Positions 1 to 8,830 of a stretch of 64,000 nt of DNA are shown piece after piece. The translations under genes and the position numbers were made by a program. Origin of the DNA: Hahella sp. (GTDB taxonomy: Bacteria > Pseudomonadota > Gammaproteobacteria > Pseudomonadales > Oleiphilaceae); NCBI GenBank assembly GCA_028280065.1, contig JANQMN010000069.1:1-64000 (forward strand). The letters are read 5' to 3'. Every line of letters begins with the position of its first letter. Position 1 is the first letter of the stretch. The notes beneath the pieces are model-generated. The model was not told the DNA's origin, made no database searches, and worked only from the letters and a program-made list of their open reading frames with translations.

Positions 1-969
1 GTCGCACATCTCTATGCACCCTATGACCACCCCTGGTGCATCAAACGATTTCTGAAGCAGGTTCGTCCAAGGGCATTGGTGGTGATTGAAACCGAGTTGT
101 GGCCGAATTGGATAGATGAGTGCCACCGAAATAACATTCCTACCATTCTTGCCAATGGACGCCTATCCGCTAAGTCGGCTTCAGGCTATGCAAAAGTAGC
201 CTCCATCACTAAGCCGATGCTGAGCAAGATAACCTGGCTCGCAGTGCAAGATGCCGATCATGCCAGAAGGTTTATCGAACTTGGAGCGGCAGAAGACAGG
301 GTGATGGTAACCGGCAGCATCAAGTTTGATCTTAAGTATATTCCCGAGTTACAGGACAAAGCCCAACAAACTCGGGATCTATGGGGTAAGCGGCGTCCTG
401 TAGTTATTGCCGGGAGCACCCATGAAAACGAAGAATCTTTACTATTGAGCACTTATCGGCAATTACAGAAACAATTTACGGATTTGGTTCTGGTAATCGC
501 CCCGAGGCATCCTGAGCGTTGTGATTCTATTATTGAGCAGCTCAGAAAAACCGCTTTTTCTTGGTGTCGCTGGAGTACTCCAAAGGAGTTGAGTGAACAG
601 ACACAAATCATTCTGGTCGATACGATAGGTGAATTGATGACCTTTTATGCCGCTGCGGATATCGCTATTGTTGGTGGTAGCTTTATCGCCCAGGGAGGAC
701 ACAATCCACTTGAGCCGGCGTCCCTGGCAAAGCCGGTGATAATGGGACAGCATGTGTTTAACTTTCAAGATATATGCGATCGGCTGGAAGCAGCCGGCGC
801 ATTGCATTTGGTAGGCAATCATGAGCTATACCAGGTGCTCAATCATTTGTTGGCAAGTTTTGATGAGAGAGAATCGATGGGACACTGCGGATTCAAGTTC
901 GTCGAGGCCAACAAAGGGGCACTGTTAAAACTGCATAATGGTTTGACTCACCGCCTTCAGCTAAATTGA
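1..969 (+). CDS. waaA: 3-deoxy-D-manno-octulosonic acid (Kdo) transferase, 5' end outside window
   Basis: WaaA transfers Kdo from CMP-Kdo to lipid A precursors at the cytoplasmic face of the inner membrane, the first step of LPS core assembly. The frame is open from base 1, reading VAHLYAPYDHPW and then the family signature IETELWPNW; a TTG at 76 lies in the same frame but inside the conserved region, so the true start is upstream. Further landmarks are GSTHENEE (normally GSTHxGEE) and GGSFIAQGGHNPLEPA, the GT-B nucleotide-sugar binding region. About 322 codons are visible against a usual 420-430, so roughly 100 N-terminal residues are missing from the window. It indicates a Gram-negative host. 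No partner LPS gene follows. Confidence 0.95.
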   Translation, partial: VAHLYAPYDHPWCIKRFLKQVRPRALVVIETELWPNWIDECHRNNIPTILANGRLSAKSASGYAKVASITKPMLSKITWLAVQDADHARRFIELGAAEDRVMVTGSIKFDLKYIPELQDKAQQTRDLWGKRRPVVIAGSTHENEESLLLSTYRQLQKQFTDLVLVIAPRHPERCDSIIEQLRKTAFSWCRWSTPKELSEQTQIILVDTIGELMTFYAAADIAIVGGSFIAQGGHNPLEPASLAKPVIMGQHVFNFQDICDRLEAAGALHLVGNHELYQVLNHLLASFDERESMGHCGFKFVEANKGALLKLHNGLTHRLQLN

Positions 970-1048
970 AATGCTGCGGACCTTCCTATATGGGTTTTTC
1001 CAGCTTTGTCCATAAAGCCAGCCATTCGTTAATGGAATCAACCTTTTC

Positions 1049-1590
1049 CTATTCACACTTGGTTTTGGCACGAACAGCCTGAAGAAAGGCTTGTACCTTG
1101 GCGCTACGATGCAAATCTCCGTGGGTAACCAGCCAATGAGTCACTTTCCATTCCGCTAAGGGTGGAAATAGTTCCACCAGTTCTGAATTGTCCGCAACTT
1201 CATGCTGAAGTAAAAAACCGACTCCAATGCCGTCTACTACAGCCTGCCTGATTGCCTGAGCATCATTACTTTTGAACACGATATCCCTTTCATCGATGTG
1301 ATTTAAGATCTTGTGTATAGGCACTCTGGGATTAATTCTGCGAAACTTACAAATTTGTGTCCATTCATGGGTTCAGGATCGGCAGGATGTCCATATCGGG
1401 TTAGATAGTCCGTATGAGCGTAAAGTGTCACTCGTTGGCTAACTAGCGGGATAACGACATTATGGGGTTTTGTGTCCATTTCCCCGATTATGTATGTAGA
1501 GTGTTCAGGGAGCTGGAGTGGTGTTATTTTGGGAACTGTTCGAAACCGATGGAGAGACAAATGGATATGAAAACTTAGCGTCACTATCAA
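1049..1590 (-). pseudogene. LysR-family regulator remnant, frameshifted and lacking the HTH
   Basis: Two overlapping minus-strand frames together read as the effector-binding domain of a LysR-type regulator. The upstream frame (1303-1590) contains VVIPLVSQRVTLYAHTDYL and PEPMNGHKFVSF. The downstream frame (1049-1324) continues with HKILNHIDERDIVFKSND and the typical tail GVGFLLQHEVADN...WLVTHGDLHRSAKVQAFL. The junction lies near 1303-1324, so a single indel splits the reading frame. No winged-helix DNA-binding domain is present in the next several hundred bases, so the gene is 5'-truncated as well as frameshifted. It is almost certainly nonfunctional. Confidence 0.75.
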
Positions 1591-2129
1591 AAAACTTTAG
1601 TGAATTTATTCAATGCTTGGGGCCCGAGAGTTGTGACTTTTAACAAGACCGATATTGTCCTCTTTTGTCGGCAATAAAGTGATGCGTTACAGCCGCTTTC
1701 AGGAAAGTGAAGCAGCACCCGCTTACTACTCCAAACCAGACACCTAAGTATCAACCCTCCAAATACCGATATAGCAAAACTGCAGGTCAGCGACCTTCAT
1801 CACCAAATACATAGTCTCAACCTCACTCGATAACTGAGTGAATGCGCCTATTTTAGAAAATGCGGATTTTAGTAGCAGGCTAAATATGCTGAGTAAAAAT
1901 TTCGAACGGTACGTTTAAATGACTGATTTTATTAGACTAGGCGTATCAACAACAGCTGAACTCTGCATAATAATTTGCTCTACATAACCCCGAAAAGTCA
2001 AATGAAATGGTATAACCAATTGTATTAAAAGGCTTTATTGATGATACAGTTTTGCTGGATTGGGAGGGCGCCAAAACGAAAATTGAGGCCAGCTTAGCTT
2101 GACCTCATCGTGAAATTTAGGTGGTAGCG
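1591..2129. other. Gene-poor stretch
   Basis: I see no convincing gene here. A short plus-strand frame at 1682-1747 encodes 22 residues beginning MRYSRFQESEAAP; it looks gene-like in composition but matches no family I recognise and may be a scrap of a lost gene. No terminator with a clear T-tract is visible. Confidence 0.4.
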
Positions 2130-3113
2130 TTATTTACAACTGTAGGTACATACGTATGTTGCAGTACCTGCCTCCCTACAGCTCATTGTACACGACTGAC
2201 CTGTAGGATATTTGCTGAAGTCAATTTTATAATATGTATTTAAATAGTTTTGATAGTCTTCCGCATGATTCCCATTAAGAATTTTGTGTTTTCCGACTGG
2301 GCTATCTGGATTACCCTTTAGAACGGGTATTTGATTCTTTCCTTCGTCGTATGCAACAACAACCTCGAAATTTTCTATATCTTCATTAATGGATGCAATC
2401 ACATAAGAACCGTCAGACCAAGGCAGTTTGACGTTTTCATTCACCCATTTTATCCCTCCGTTTACAGAAATACCCTTTGCCTGGAAGGATGCTTGGATAT
2501 CTGTAAAAGTTAAGGATTTTTTCTTTTTAACGTCTTTGAAATTTGGATTCAGTGCGATGAACAGATCAAATAGCTCTTTGCGATATGAGCTATTCATAAT
2601 GAATTCATATGCATTAGCTTCCTTGGGAGAGGAATCAGATTGGGTATTGGCAGATGACTTCCTGGAAAATTGGTGCGTTTCGCTTTTAGATGTTGGAATA
2701 ACGAGATTGTCGAACATAGATTCGAGATCTGAAACAAATAAATCTCGGGAATAGATAAGATCAGCGATAGAATCGGTTACTTTTTGAGGCACATCTCTTT
2801 CTGTCGCAACAACGGTTTTAATTCTATCGTCGACAAATTGGATACGGGCATCATATGCCTTGGTTTTGCCGCTGGCAGTATCTATAACGACTACTGTTTC
2901 ATTTCTATGCCCTCGTTGAGCGGCCATTTTCATCTGAAGATCTGAGCAGCCATTACATTGTCTAACCGTTAGTGGGAGTTGAACGGCTGAACTAATGGTA
3001 GAAAGTAATGTGCTCAGGAAGAATAGTATTGCAACTTGAATTTTTATGATAATTCCTTTTAGTGATACGATGTAGCCTATTGATTCATAAGCCGAACTTA
3101 AGATAACACGCAC
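2130..3113 (-). CDS. Hypothetical secreted protein with Cys-rich tail
   Basis: I do not recognise the family. The N-terminus has a hydrophobic stretch (IKIQVAILFFLSTLLSTISS) ending in a plausible signal-peptidase site near SSAVQ, so export is likely. The mature part opens with a CNGC motif and ends in a cysteine-rich tail (CTMSC...YVCTYSCK), so disulfides are possible. A region rich in Ser, Asn and Lys follows residue 150. The annotated ATG lies about 22 codons upstream of the natural signal-peptide start. At the expected start position, six bases after an AAAGGA, the codon is ATA (3045-3047), so either initiation is unusual or the upstream ATG is used. It stands alone with no operon partner. 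Confidence 0.6.
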   Translation of the reverse strand: MRVILSSAYESIGYIVSLKGIIIKIQVAILFFLSTLLSTISSAVQLPLTVRQCNGCSDLQMKMAAQRGHRNETVVVIDTASGKTKAYDARIQFVDDRIKTVVATERDVPQKVTDSIADLIYSRDLFVSDLESMFDNLVIPTSKSETHQFSRKSSANTQSDSSPKEANAYEFIMNSSYRKELFDLFIALNPNFKDVKKKKSLTFTDIQASFQAKGISVNGGIKWVNENVKLPWSDGSYVIASINEDIENFEVVVAYDEGKNQIPVLKGNPDSPVGKHKILNGNHAEDYQNYLNTYYKIDFSKYPTGQSCTMSCREAGTATYVCTYSCK

Positions 3114-3479
3114 CTAATGAGCGCACAAGGCACTTAGTAAAAGGAGCACAAATTCGAGTTAGGATCCCTTTTCCAAAATTCTAATTACTTGTTTGGTGCC
3201 ATATTGGCACATCTCCTGATTCTGGGACCCGGTGCGGGATCTGCTGTTGTTCTACGCATATTGTCGGTGGCGATTGTTTTCGACTACAGCAACCAACTGT
3301 CGGGTCGAAAAGCCTAAGGAGTCTTTATGGGTACACCTTAAATGTATCCCAGACAGCTGCCCAAAAAGGACTGGCATACTTTGGAAGAAGTTGTTCTAGA
3401 CCCGAAGGTAATACCCAATCCTTTCCAGGAATCTGAAACTTGCTGGCCATTTGTCGATTAAACAGATGCCAATTGGAGA
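3114..3479. other. Stretch with gene-like scraps
   Basis: No full gene is visible. One plus-strand frame ending at 3317 reads like the end of a membrane protein (FGAILAHLLILGPGAGSAVV). Another, at 3342-3461, encodes 39 residues (MYPRQLPKKDWHTLEEVV...) ending just before the next gene. Neither has a recognisable family. They look like remnants of decayed genes, in keeping with the frameshifted LysR gene nearby. Confidence 0.35.
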
Positions 3480-3815
3480 ATGCTTAGTTCACTTTCTGGT
3501 AGGCATTACTCCGAGGATAATTCACCAGAAGAGCTCGCTAATGATGTTTTGAAGTACTTGTCAGACGAATTGGTTCGGCTTCGAGACCGTAGTCATTTAA
3601 TAGAGATACTATCTATCGAAAACCCGAAGCTTTGGCCTACTTGGAGCGCATCTCATAGAAACAGGTTGTTGCCTTTACTCCTGGCCAATTCTGGCAATAT
3701 CGAATCCACGAAACTAAAGTGCGAAGAAATAATTAATAAATACGCCAAAAGTGATCAAATGTTTCCGCCTCTTGCCGTGTTTTTTCAGCTTCTTTACGAG
3801 GCGTACAGTGCATAA
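3480..3815 (+). CDS. Hypothetical cytoplasmic protein, 111 aa
   Basis: I do not recognise the family. It is a soluble, largely helical protein with no signal peptide or membrane segment. Composition is coding-like, with a charged N-terminal half (EELANDVLKYLSDELVRLRDR) and a Trp-containing middle (PKLWPTWSASHRNRLLPLLL). A GGAG lies only one base before the ATG, so the translation signal is poor. The preceding short frame (3342-3461) may be part of the same damaged locus. It could be a free-standing small immunity-like protein, but nothing in the sequence proves this. Confidence 0.5.
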   Translation: MLSSLSGRHYSEDNSPEELANDVLKYLSDELVRLRDRSHLIEILSIENPKLWPTWSASHRNRLLPLLLANSGNIESTKLKCEEIINKYAKSDQMFPPLAVFFQLLYEAYSA

Positions 3816-4236
3816 TCAAGTGGTCAACCACGGTCTTGGCAGTCTAAAGATATGAGAAATGCAAAGTATGTATCTGTGATCTAGGTGAAGTCTCTATCTG
3901 TTTCGGAGGCAATTCCCCCGCTTTAGTCATGGTGCCTGAAAATGAATATGATGGTCGTGGTGAAGAAAACGCTGATCGATATCCAGCAAGAGTTTGCTTC
4001 TTTCCCGCCGGCCACGGTCAATGCGATCTACTCGCTTTTTGCCAACTTAACCCTCAACGACAACCACGGTGATTGATCGTTGATTGAATTCCTGTTTACA
4101 AGTAGTTAGTTTGATCCGTGTTTTCCAGTTGCTGGGCATTGATTAAATTAGTCAGCGTTGAATTTTGATCATTTCGTATCACAACAAGCTCGATCGGTTT
4201 TTGGTTGATATTAGGTTCACTTTAAAAACGAAACTC
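3816..4236. other. Intergenic stretch with one short frame
   Basis: The only notable content is a 44-codon plus-strand frame at 3942-4076 (VVVKKTLIDIQQEFASFPPA ...) with no recognisable family. It may be a fragment. No strong promoter or terminator is evident ahead of the lyase gene. Confidence 0.3.
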
Positions 4237-5760
4237 ATGAGTATAAAAAAGTTTATTGAGAAGAAAGTCATCAAACATCTGCCATCTGTGGCGCGGGCCG
4301 TGCAGCGCAGCATGAGCGACGATAAGAAAGTTGACCTTGTGATGAACGAAATGCGGAACGACCCCGAGATGCTCGATTCGCTGTTTCCTTACCGCGACAA
4401 ATATCCAGTCAACAGAAAAATGCCAGAGAAAACGATGCCAAAAGAGGAGGTATTGAAGCAGATCAAGGAGATGCATTCGGCAGAGAGCAAGCCCTGGAAA
4501 AAGGGTAAAATCTCGGGTTCGTTTTATCATGGAGATCAAGATCATTATGATTTCCTTAACGAGGCCTTCGGCTACTACTCGCAGGTTAACTCCATACAGC
4601 GTGATGTCTGTCCATCACTGACCAAGTATGAAGGCGAGATTCTTGCCATGACCTTGGATATTTTCAATGGCGATGCGGTGAATAAGCGGAATCCAAATGA
4701 AAAAGCGACTGGTTCGCTGACCACAGGCGGCACAGACAGTATTTTTCAGTCGGTTTACGTACACCGCGAATGGGGGGTAGACAAGGGAATTTCACAACCC
4801 GAGATCCTGCTGCCGGGTTCGGCTCACCCAGCGTTTTTCAAAGCGGCGCATTACCTGAACATGAAGGTCGTTACAGCGAAAGTCGATGAACACTTCCAAG
4901 CCGATGTGCGCGACATGGCCAGCAAGGTCACCGACAACACGGTAATGATGGTGGGTTCAGCAGGCAACTATGGTCATGGGATCATCGACCCCATCGACAA
5001 ACTCTCTGACATTGCCGTGAAACACAATATCGGTCTGCACGTGGATGGCTGCCTTGGTGGCTTCATCTTGGCGTGGGCTGAGCCGCTTGGAATTGATTGT
5101 CCCGTTTTTGATTTCCGCCTTCCGGGCGTAACGGCCATTTCTGCCGATACACACAAGTATGGTTATTCGCTGAAAGGCACGTCAACGGTGCTGTTCAGCA
5201 ACGAAGAACTGAGACGCTATCAATACCATTGTGAGGTGGATTGGCCGGGTGGCGTTTACGTTTCTACCGGATTCAACGGCAGTAAATCGGGTGGCCTGTA
5301 TGCGGCCACCTGGGCAGCGATGATGCACTATGGTAAGGAAGGCTACATGAAACGCGCCAAGGGAATCTTTGACGTGAATGAGAAGTTGAAGGATGTCGTT
5401 CGAAGTATTCCTGAATTGAAGTTGTTCGGCGATTCACTTTTCATGACAGCCATCGGTTCAGATGCGTTCAATATTTACCATGTGAACGATTACCTGAAAA
5501 CCAAAGGCTGGCGAATGAACGGTCAGCAACACCCGAACGGATTTCACTTCTGCGTAACGGGCCCACAGATCACAAACAGCCGCATCGTTGAGGATTTTGA
5601 GAGAGACCTTACGGCAGCGGTGGAATACGCAAAGCGTCAGAAAGGCGACCCGAAATCGGCGGCGATGTACGGTGGAGCAGGAAAGGAAATTGACCCCTCG
5701 ATGTATGTTCCGATGCTGATCGCGTATACAGACGTAACGCAAAGCACCTATCCGTTCTGA
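4237..5760 (+). CDS. Sphingosine-1-phosphate-lyase-like PLP enzyme
   Basis: This is a group II PLP-dependent lyase/decarboxylase of the sphingosine-1-phosphate lyase (Dpl1/SGPL1) subfamily, about 507 residues. Family members cleave the C2-C3 bond of phosphorylated long-chain amino alcohols. Diagnostic blocks are GSFYHGDQDHYDF, LTTGGTDSIFQSV, the PLP-lysine block ISADTHKYGYSLKG (Lys near residue 307) and a glycine-rich STGFNGSKSGGL. The start MSIKKFIEK at 4237 is preferred because the 24 upstream in-frame codons (from 4165) do not resemble the family. Unlike the eukaryotic enzyme there is no N-terminal membrane anchor. The gene lies six bases ahead of an FGGY kinase gene, implying one transcript and a kinase-then-lyase pathway. 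The physiological substrate is not shown by sequence; a phosphorylated amino-polyol is as possible as a sphingoid base. Confidence 0.85.
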   Translation: MSIKKFIEKKVIKHLPSVARAVQRSMSDDKKVDLVMNEMRNDPEMLDSLFPYRDKYPVNRKMPEKTMPKEEVLKQIKEMHSAESKPWKKGKISGSFYHGDQDHYDFLNEAFGYYSQVNSIQRDVCPSLTKYEGEILAMTLDIFNGDAVNKRNPNEKATGSLTTGGTDSIFQSVYVHREWGVDKGISQPEILLPGSAHPAFFKAAHYLNMKVVTAKVDEHFQADVRDMASKVTDNTVMMVGSAGNYGHGIIDPIDKLSDIAVKHNIGLHVDGCLGGFILAWAEPLGIDCPVFDFRLPGVTAISADTHKYGYSLKGTSTVLFSNEELRRYQYHCEVDWPGGVYVSTGFNGSKSGGLYAATWAAMMHYGKEGYMKRAKGIFDVNEKLKDVVRSIPELKLFGDSLFMTAIGSDAFNIYHVNDYLKTKGWRMNGQQHPNGFHFCVTGPQITNSRIVEDFERDLTAAVEYAKRQKGDPKSAAMYGGAGKEIDPSMYVPMLIAYTDVTQSTYPF

Positions 5761-5766
5761 CCGTCT

Positions 5767-7356
5767 ATGTCAGCATCAGCCCTGAAATGTGTGCTATCGA
5801 TTGACCTCGGAACCAGCGGTCCCAAGATCGCTGTGGTTGATGAGACTGGCGAGATCCTGGCAACACGCTCGGGCAGTTTTGAAACGATCTATCTTGAGGA
5901 TGGAAAGGGTGTTGAGCAGGATGCCAACGAATGGTGGAATCAGATTCTGCAACTTTCGAAAGAGGTGATTGATGAGTCTGGGGCGGCAGACCGCATTGTT
6001 GCCATCGGAAATTGTGCCCAGTACTTCAGTTCCGTTCCGGTTGATATAGAGGGAAACCCTACGCACAACGCCATAATCTGGGAAGACCTTCGAGCTGGGA
6101 AGTACACCAAGAAAAAGTTGGGAGGATTTCCAGAAATCGAAGGCTACAACCTTTTCAAACTGTTGCGTTGGTTGTGGGCTGTTGGAATCCCTCCTGTGGT
6201 TTGGGGAGTAGGTGCTTCTCCGCATATGTTGTTCCTTCAAAATGAAATGCCGGAGATTTGGGACAAGACCTATAAGGTAATGGAGCCGTCTGATTTTATC
6301 AGCATGAAACTGACAAGTAAGTTCGTCACCAATGAGAATACGGGCTTTACCTATGCCATGATCAAGAAAGCGGGTTGGAGTGAAGGAACCTACAACCCCA
6401 ATCTGATGAAAACCTTTGGGCTTGATACCAGCCGTTATCCCGAAATCGTACCGGTTGGGGCCAATCTAGGAAATCCAACCAGGGAAGTGGTAAACCGCCT
6501 CGGCATTCCCGAAAACGTTGCTGTGTTTACCGGAATGCAGGACACAACCGCCTGTATTCTTGGGGGAGGCGGATTCGATCCCATGGACATGGTCATCGAG
6601 ATTGGAACCACTCTCAACACCGGCATTGTGCTGGAAAACCGAACATTCGATATTCTGAATGCGCTGTACTCAGTCAGTAGTCCGGTTCCGAACAGATATA
6701 TCATGGTTGGCGAGGCTGGCGCTGGCGCAAAAGCGCTCAACTATTTGCTCGAGGGTTTTTTCCGTGTTGCAGACTCACTCTCACACATCAATGCCGAAAC
6801 GGATTCTCACTACGCCAAAATTGCCGATGATATGGCCGCTCAATCGCCCGTTGGTAGCAATGGTGTCGTTTTTCTACCATGGATATTCGGGGCGACATTC
6901 CCTGAACCGGATGGAAATATGCGTGGCGGAGTCATCAACCTGAGCCCGGAGAATTCGAGAAATGATATGATCCGTGCCGTTTTCGAATCGTTCGCCATGA
7001 GCTTCAAGTGGATGCTCGAGCTTAAAGAGAAGAAACTGAAAGGAAAGATTCAAAAGGTCAACTTCACCGGCGGAGGAGCCATGTGGGATAACGCTGCACA
7101 GATCTGTGCCGATGCGTTGAAGATTCCGGTGCACGTGATGGACCAACCTCGGCAGGCAAATACACGCGGAATTGCGTCGGTTTGCTTCAATAATCTGGGA
7201 ATTGTGACCTACGCCGAGATGAAGAAAAACCTGAAAGTTGGCAAGGTCTTCAACCCTCGCGAAGAGAACTTTACGCACTACGATAAGCAGTTTAAATCTT
7301 TCAAGAAACTGTTCAAGAAGATGCGGCCGATCTATGCCGAGTTAAATCAGCGATAG
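5767..7356 (+). CDS. FGGY-family carbohydrate kinase (xylulokinase-like)
   Basis: This cytoplasmic ATP-dependent kinase belongs to the FGGY superfamily (xylulose, glycerol, gluconate and related polyols). The N-terminal actin-like phosphate loop reads SIDLGTSGPKIAVVD. The second domain carries GMQDTTACILGGGG, the ATP-binding block IEIGTTLNTG, and the C-terminal adenosine motif VNFTGGGAMWDNAAQICADA. At 529 residues it is slightly longer than typical XylB (about 480-500). It starts six bases after the S1P-lyase-like gene, so translation is probably coupled. The pairing suggests that it phosphorylates the hydroxyl compound the lyase then cleaves. I infer this from linkage only. No sugar transporter, isomerase or regulator of a classical xylose operon is adjacent. 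Confidence 0.85.
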   Translation: MSASALKCVLSIDLGTSGPKIAVVDETGEILATRSGSFETIYLEDGKGVEQDANEWWNQILQLSKEVIDESGAADRIVAIGNCAQYFSSVPVDIEGNPTHNAIIWEDLRAGKYTKKKLGGFPEIEGYNLFKLLRWLWAVGIPPVVWGVGASPHMLFLQNEMPEIWDKTYKVMEPSDFISMKLTSKFVTNENTGFTYAMIKKAGWSEGTYNPNLMKTFGLDTSRYPEIVPVGANLGNPTREVVNRLGIPENVAVFTGMQDTTACILGGGGFDPMDMVIEIGTTLNTGIVLENRTFDILNALYSVSSPVPNRYIMVGEAGAGAKALNYLLEGFFRVADSLSHINAETDSHYAKIADDMAAQSPVGSNGVVFLPWIFGATFPEPDGNMRGGVINLSPENSRNDMIRAVFESFAMSFKWMLELKEKKLKGKIQKVNFTGGGAMWDNAAQICADALKIPVHVMDQPRQANTRGIASVCFNNLGIVTYAEMKKNLKVGKVFNPREENFTHYDKQFKSFKKLFKKMRPIYAELNQR

Positions 7357-7389
7357 GATGTAAATATTGAATACCAGGTCATTACCTCC

Positions 7390-7806
7390 CTAGTATGTCG
7401 AATTGGGGGAAATATCCGGATTTACGTCTCCATCTACTTCCTCAGGGTCAACGCCATTAATTATCAATACCTCTCTAACCGTCTCAATATGATCCAATAC
7501 GATTTGGTACCGGTCCCCATACTCATACTTTGTGACTTCAATCGCCTTAGGCATATAGCTAAAGGCGATCTTTAATGCCTCCAGTGCTGCCGGATTCAAT
7601 TTTTCATCCATATTCGGTCTCCTAAATCGGAGGCGGATCCATCTCGCAGCTATGCTACGCCACTGATGAAATTCGCCATTACAAAATTTTGTCTTCAGCT
7701 TAAATTGCCGCTTCATGCCACCAGGAGCATTAATAGTGAATTTTGAGCATTTCCGGCATTGAAGGTCAAGCAGTTCAGCATTGGTTTGCTCCAGGATATC
7801 TAGCAA
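7390..7806 (-). CDS. Com-like zinc-ribbon protein, start uncertain
   Basis: The frame is open for 138 codons. Residues 10-50 resemble a short zinc ribbon of phage Com type (LQCRKCSKF...KLKTKFCNGEF), with CxxC but an incomplete second pair. Residues 66-138 form a separate acidic, helical segment (MDEKLNPAALEALKIAFSYM, then YRYQIV-like and EEVDGDVNPD). A good AGGAG lies seven bases before the internal ATG at 7611, so a 73-residue product (7390-7611) is an attractive alternative. Possibly two overlapping genes have merged, or a frameshift has obscured the zinc-ribbon tail. A phage origin is possible but no other phage gene is nearby. Confidence 0.45.
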   Translation of the reverse strand: MLDILEQTNAELLDLQCRKCSKFTINAPGGMKRQFKLKTKFCNGEFHQWRSIAARWIRLRFRRPNMDEKLNPAALEALKIAFSYMPKAIEVTKYEYGDRYQIVLDHIETVREVLIINGVDPEEVDGDVNPDISPNSTY

Positions 7807-7985
7807 TTCATTGAATCAATTGCTCGTTTTGAGGAAAAAATTACCCGTGTTTTTGATGTAAAGGGTTTTGGCTCATTATCTGCGCCTAGTATCGACACAA
7901 AGTGGTCCTTTTGAAGTGAGAGTTGTAGACTGATGCTAATATATTGCTTTCGGATAGAAATTTCGCATCGGTTTTGAGAGGATTC

Positions 7986-8582
7986 ATGATGGATTATTTG
8001 AAGTTTGCCAAAGAGGCAGTAGCGCATGTTAAAGGCCTTAACATTCAGTCAAGTAATATCGGTACCGGTGAGTTGCCAGATTCACAGTTAGATGAAATGG
8101 GCAGTTTCTTGAATAAGCAATTCGGCATTGTCTACATGGGCTTGATGGATCAGTGTGGATCTGATGTGCGTGGCCTGGATAGTCTTATGACGCCTGCTCT
8201 ACTTGGGCGAAAGTTTAGTTGGGGTAACTGCGAAACAAAGTCCGCATTAGGCTTTATATATCTTGCTCAAAAAAACGTAACGCCAATAGAAATGATGTCG
8301 GTAGGAGACGACCATGTTCTAATTGTGCTTGGGCGCAAGCAATCCGGGAAAATTCCCGATATTAGCACCTGGGGAGAAGAAGCTGTTGTTTGCGACCCAT
8401 GGGCGGGCGAGTCCTATGCGGCTGTGCATCTTCCCGCAAAAATGAATCAGGCACCACTGCAGGACGCAGTTGGAAGTAGCAAAACCATTATGCAAACCTA
8501 TGAGTTTTTACCCGGACAAAACTGGCCGCCAAAGGACCTGGAAGCACCATTAAGGGAACTTGCCAGTATGTTCCCGACATAG
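7986..8582 (+). CDS. Putative papain-fold cysteine protease or effector
   Basis: I do not recognise a named family, but the arrangement of conserved-looking residues matches papain/transglutaminase-fold enzymes. Cys82 sits in WGNCETKSALGFIYL, His110 in GDDHVLIVLGR and Asp137 in VVCDPWAGESY. This Cys-His-Asp order, with a CDPWAG block, is familiar from secreted cysteine-peptidase-like effectors of Gram-negative bacteria. There is no signal peptide, which fits a type III or VI effector or a cytosolic enzyme. GAGAGG precedes the paired ATGs at 7986 and 7989. The gene stands alone, with no secretion apparatus or immunity gene that I can identify. Deamidase or acyl-transfer activity cannot be excluded. 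Confidence 0.55.
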   Translation: MMDYLKFAKEAVAHVKGLNIQSSNIGTGELPDSQLDEMGSFLNKQFGIVYMGLMDQCGSDVRGLDSLMTPALLGRKFSWGNCETKSALGFIYLAQKNVTPIEMMSVGDDHVLIVLGRKQSGKIPDISTWGEEAVVCDPWAGESYAAVHLPAKMNQAPLQDAVGSSKTIMQTYEFLPGQNWPPKDLEAPLRELASMFPT

Positions 8583-8830
8583 AATTTCTTAAAGAGGGCT
8601 AAGGAAGCGCTGGTTGGGAAGCTATTCCGTTTTTCTTTAAATAATCAGGACTGGCGATCAATGTGGAATCCGGCAGTTCCCAGAAACGAACGGTAATTGT
8701 AAGGTTGGCATATTATATCTGGTCATTCTAATCTGATCACTTATTCTTCGATCAATATATGTGTTTTGGCAGGTGTTTTCGAGGTTCAATGTATCGGGTT
8801 TGGAAAGCCTAACTGGAGCAACTTTGTTAT

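Noticed and set aside
7800..8027. 75-codon minus-strand frame before the effector gene
   Set aside because: Overlaps the ribosome site and start of the plus-strand gene and has no coding-like features.
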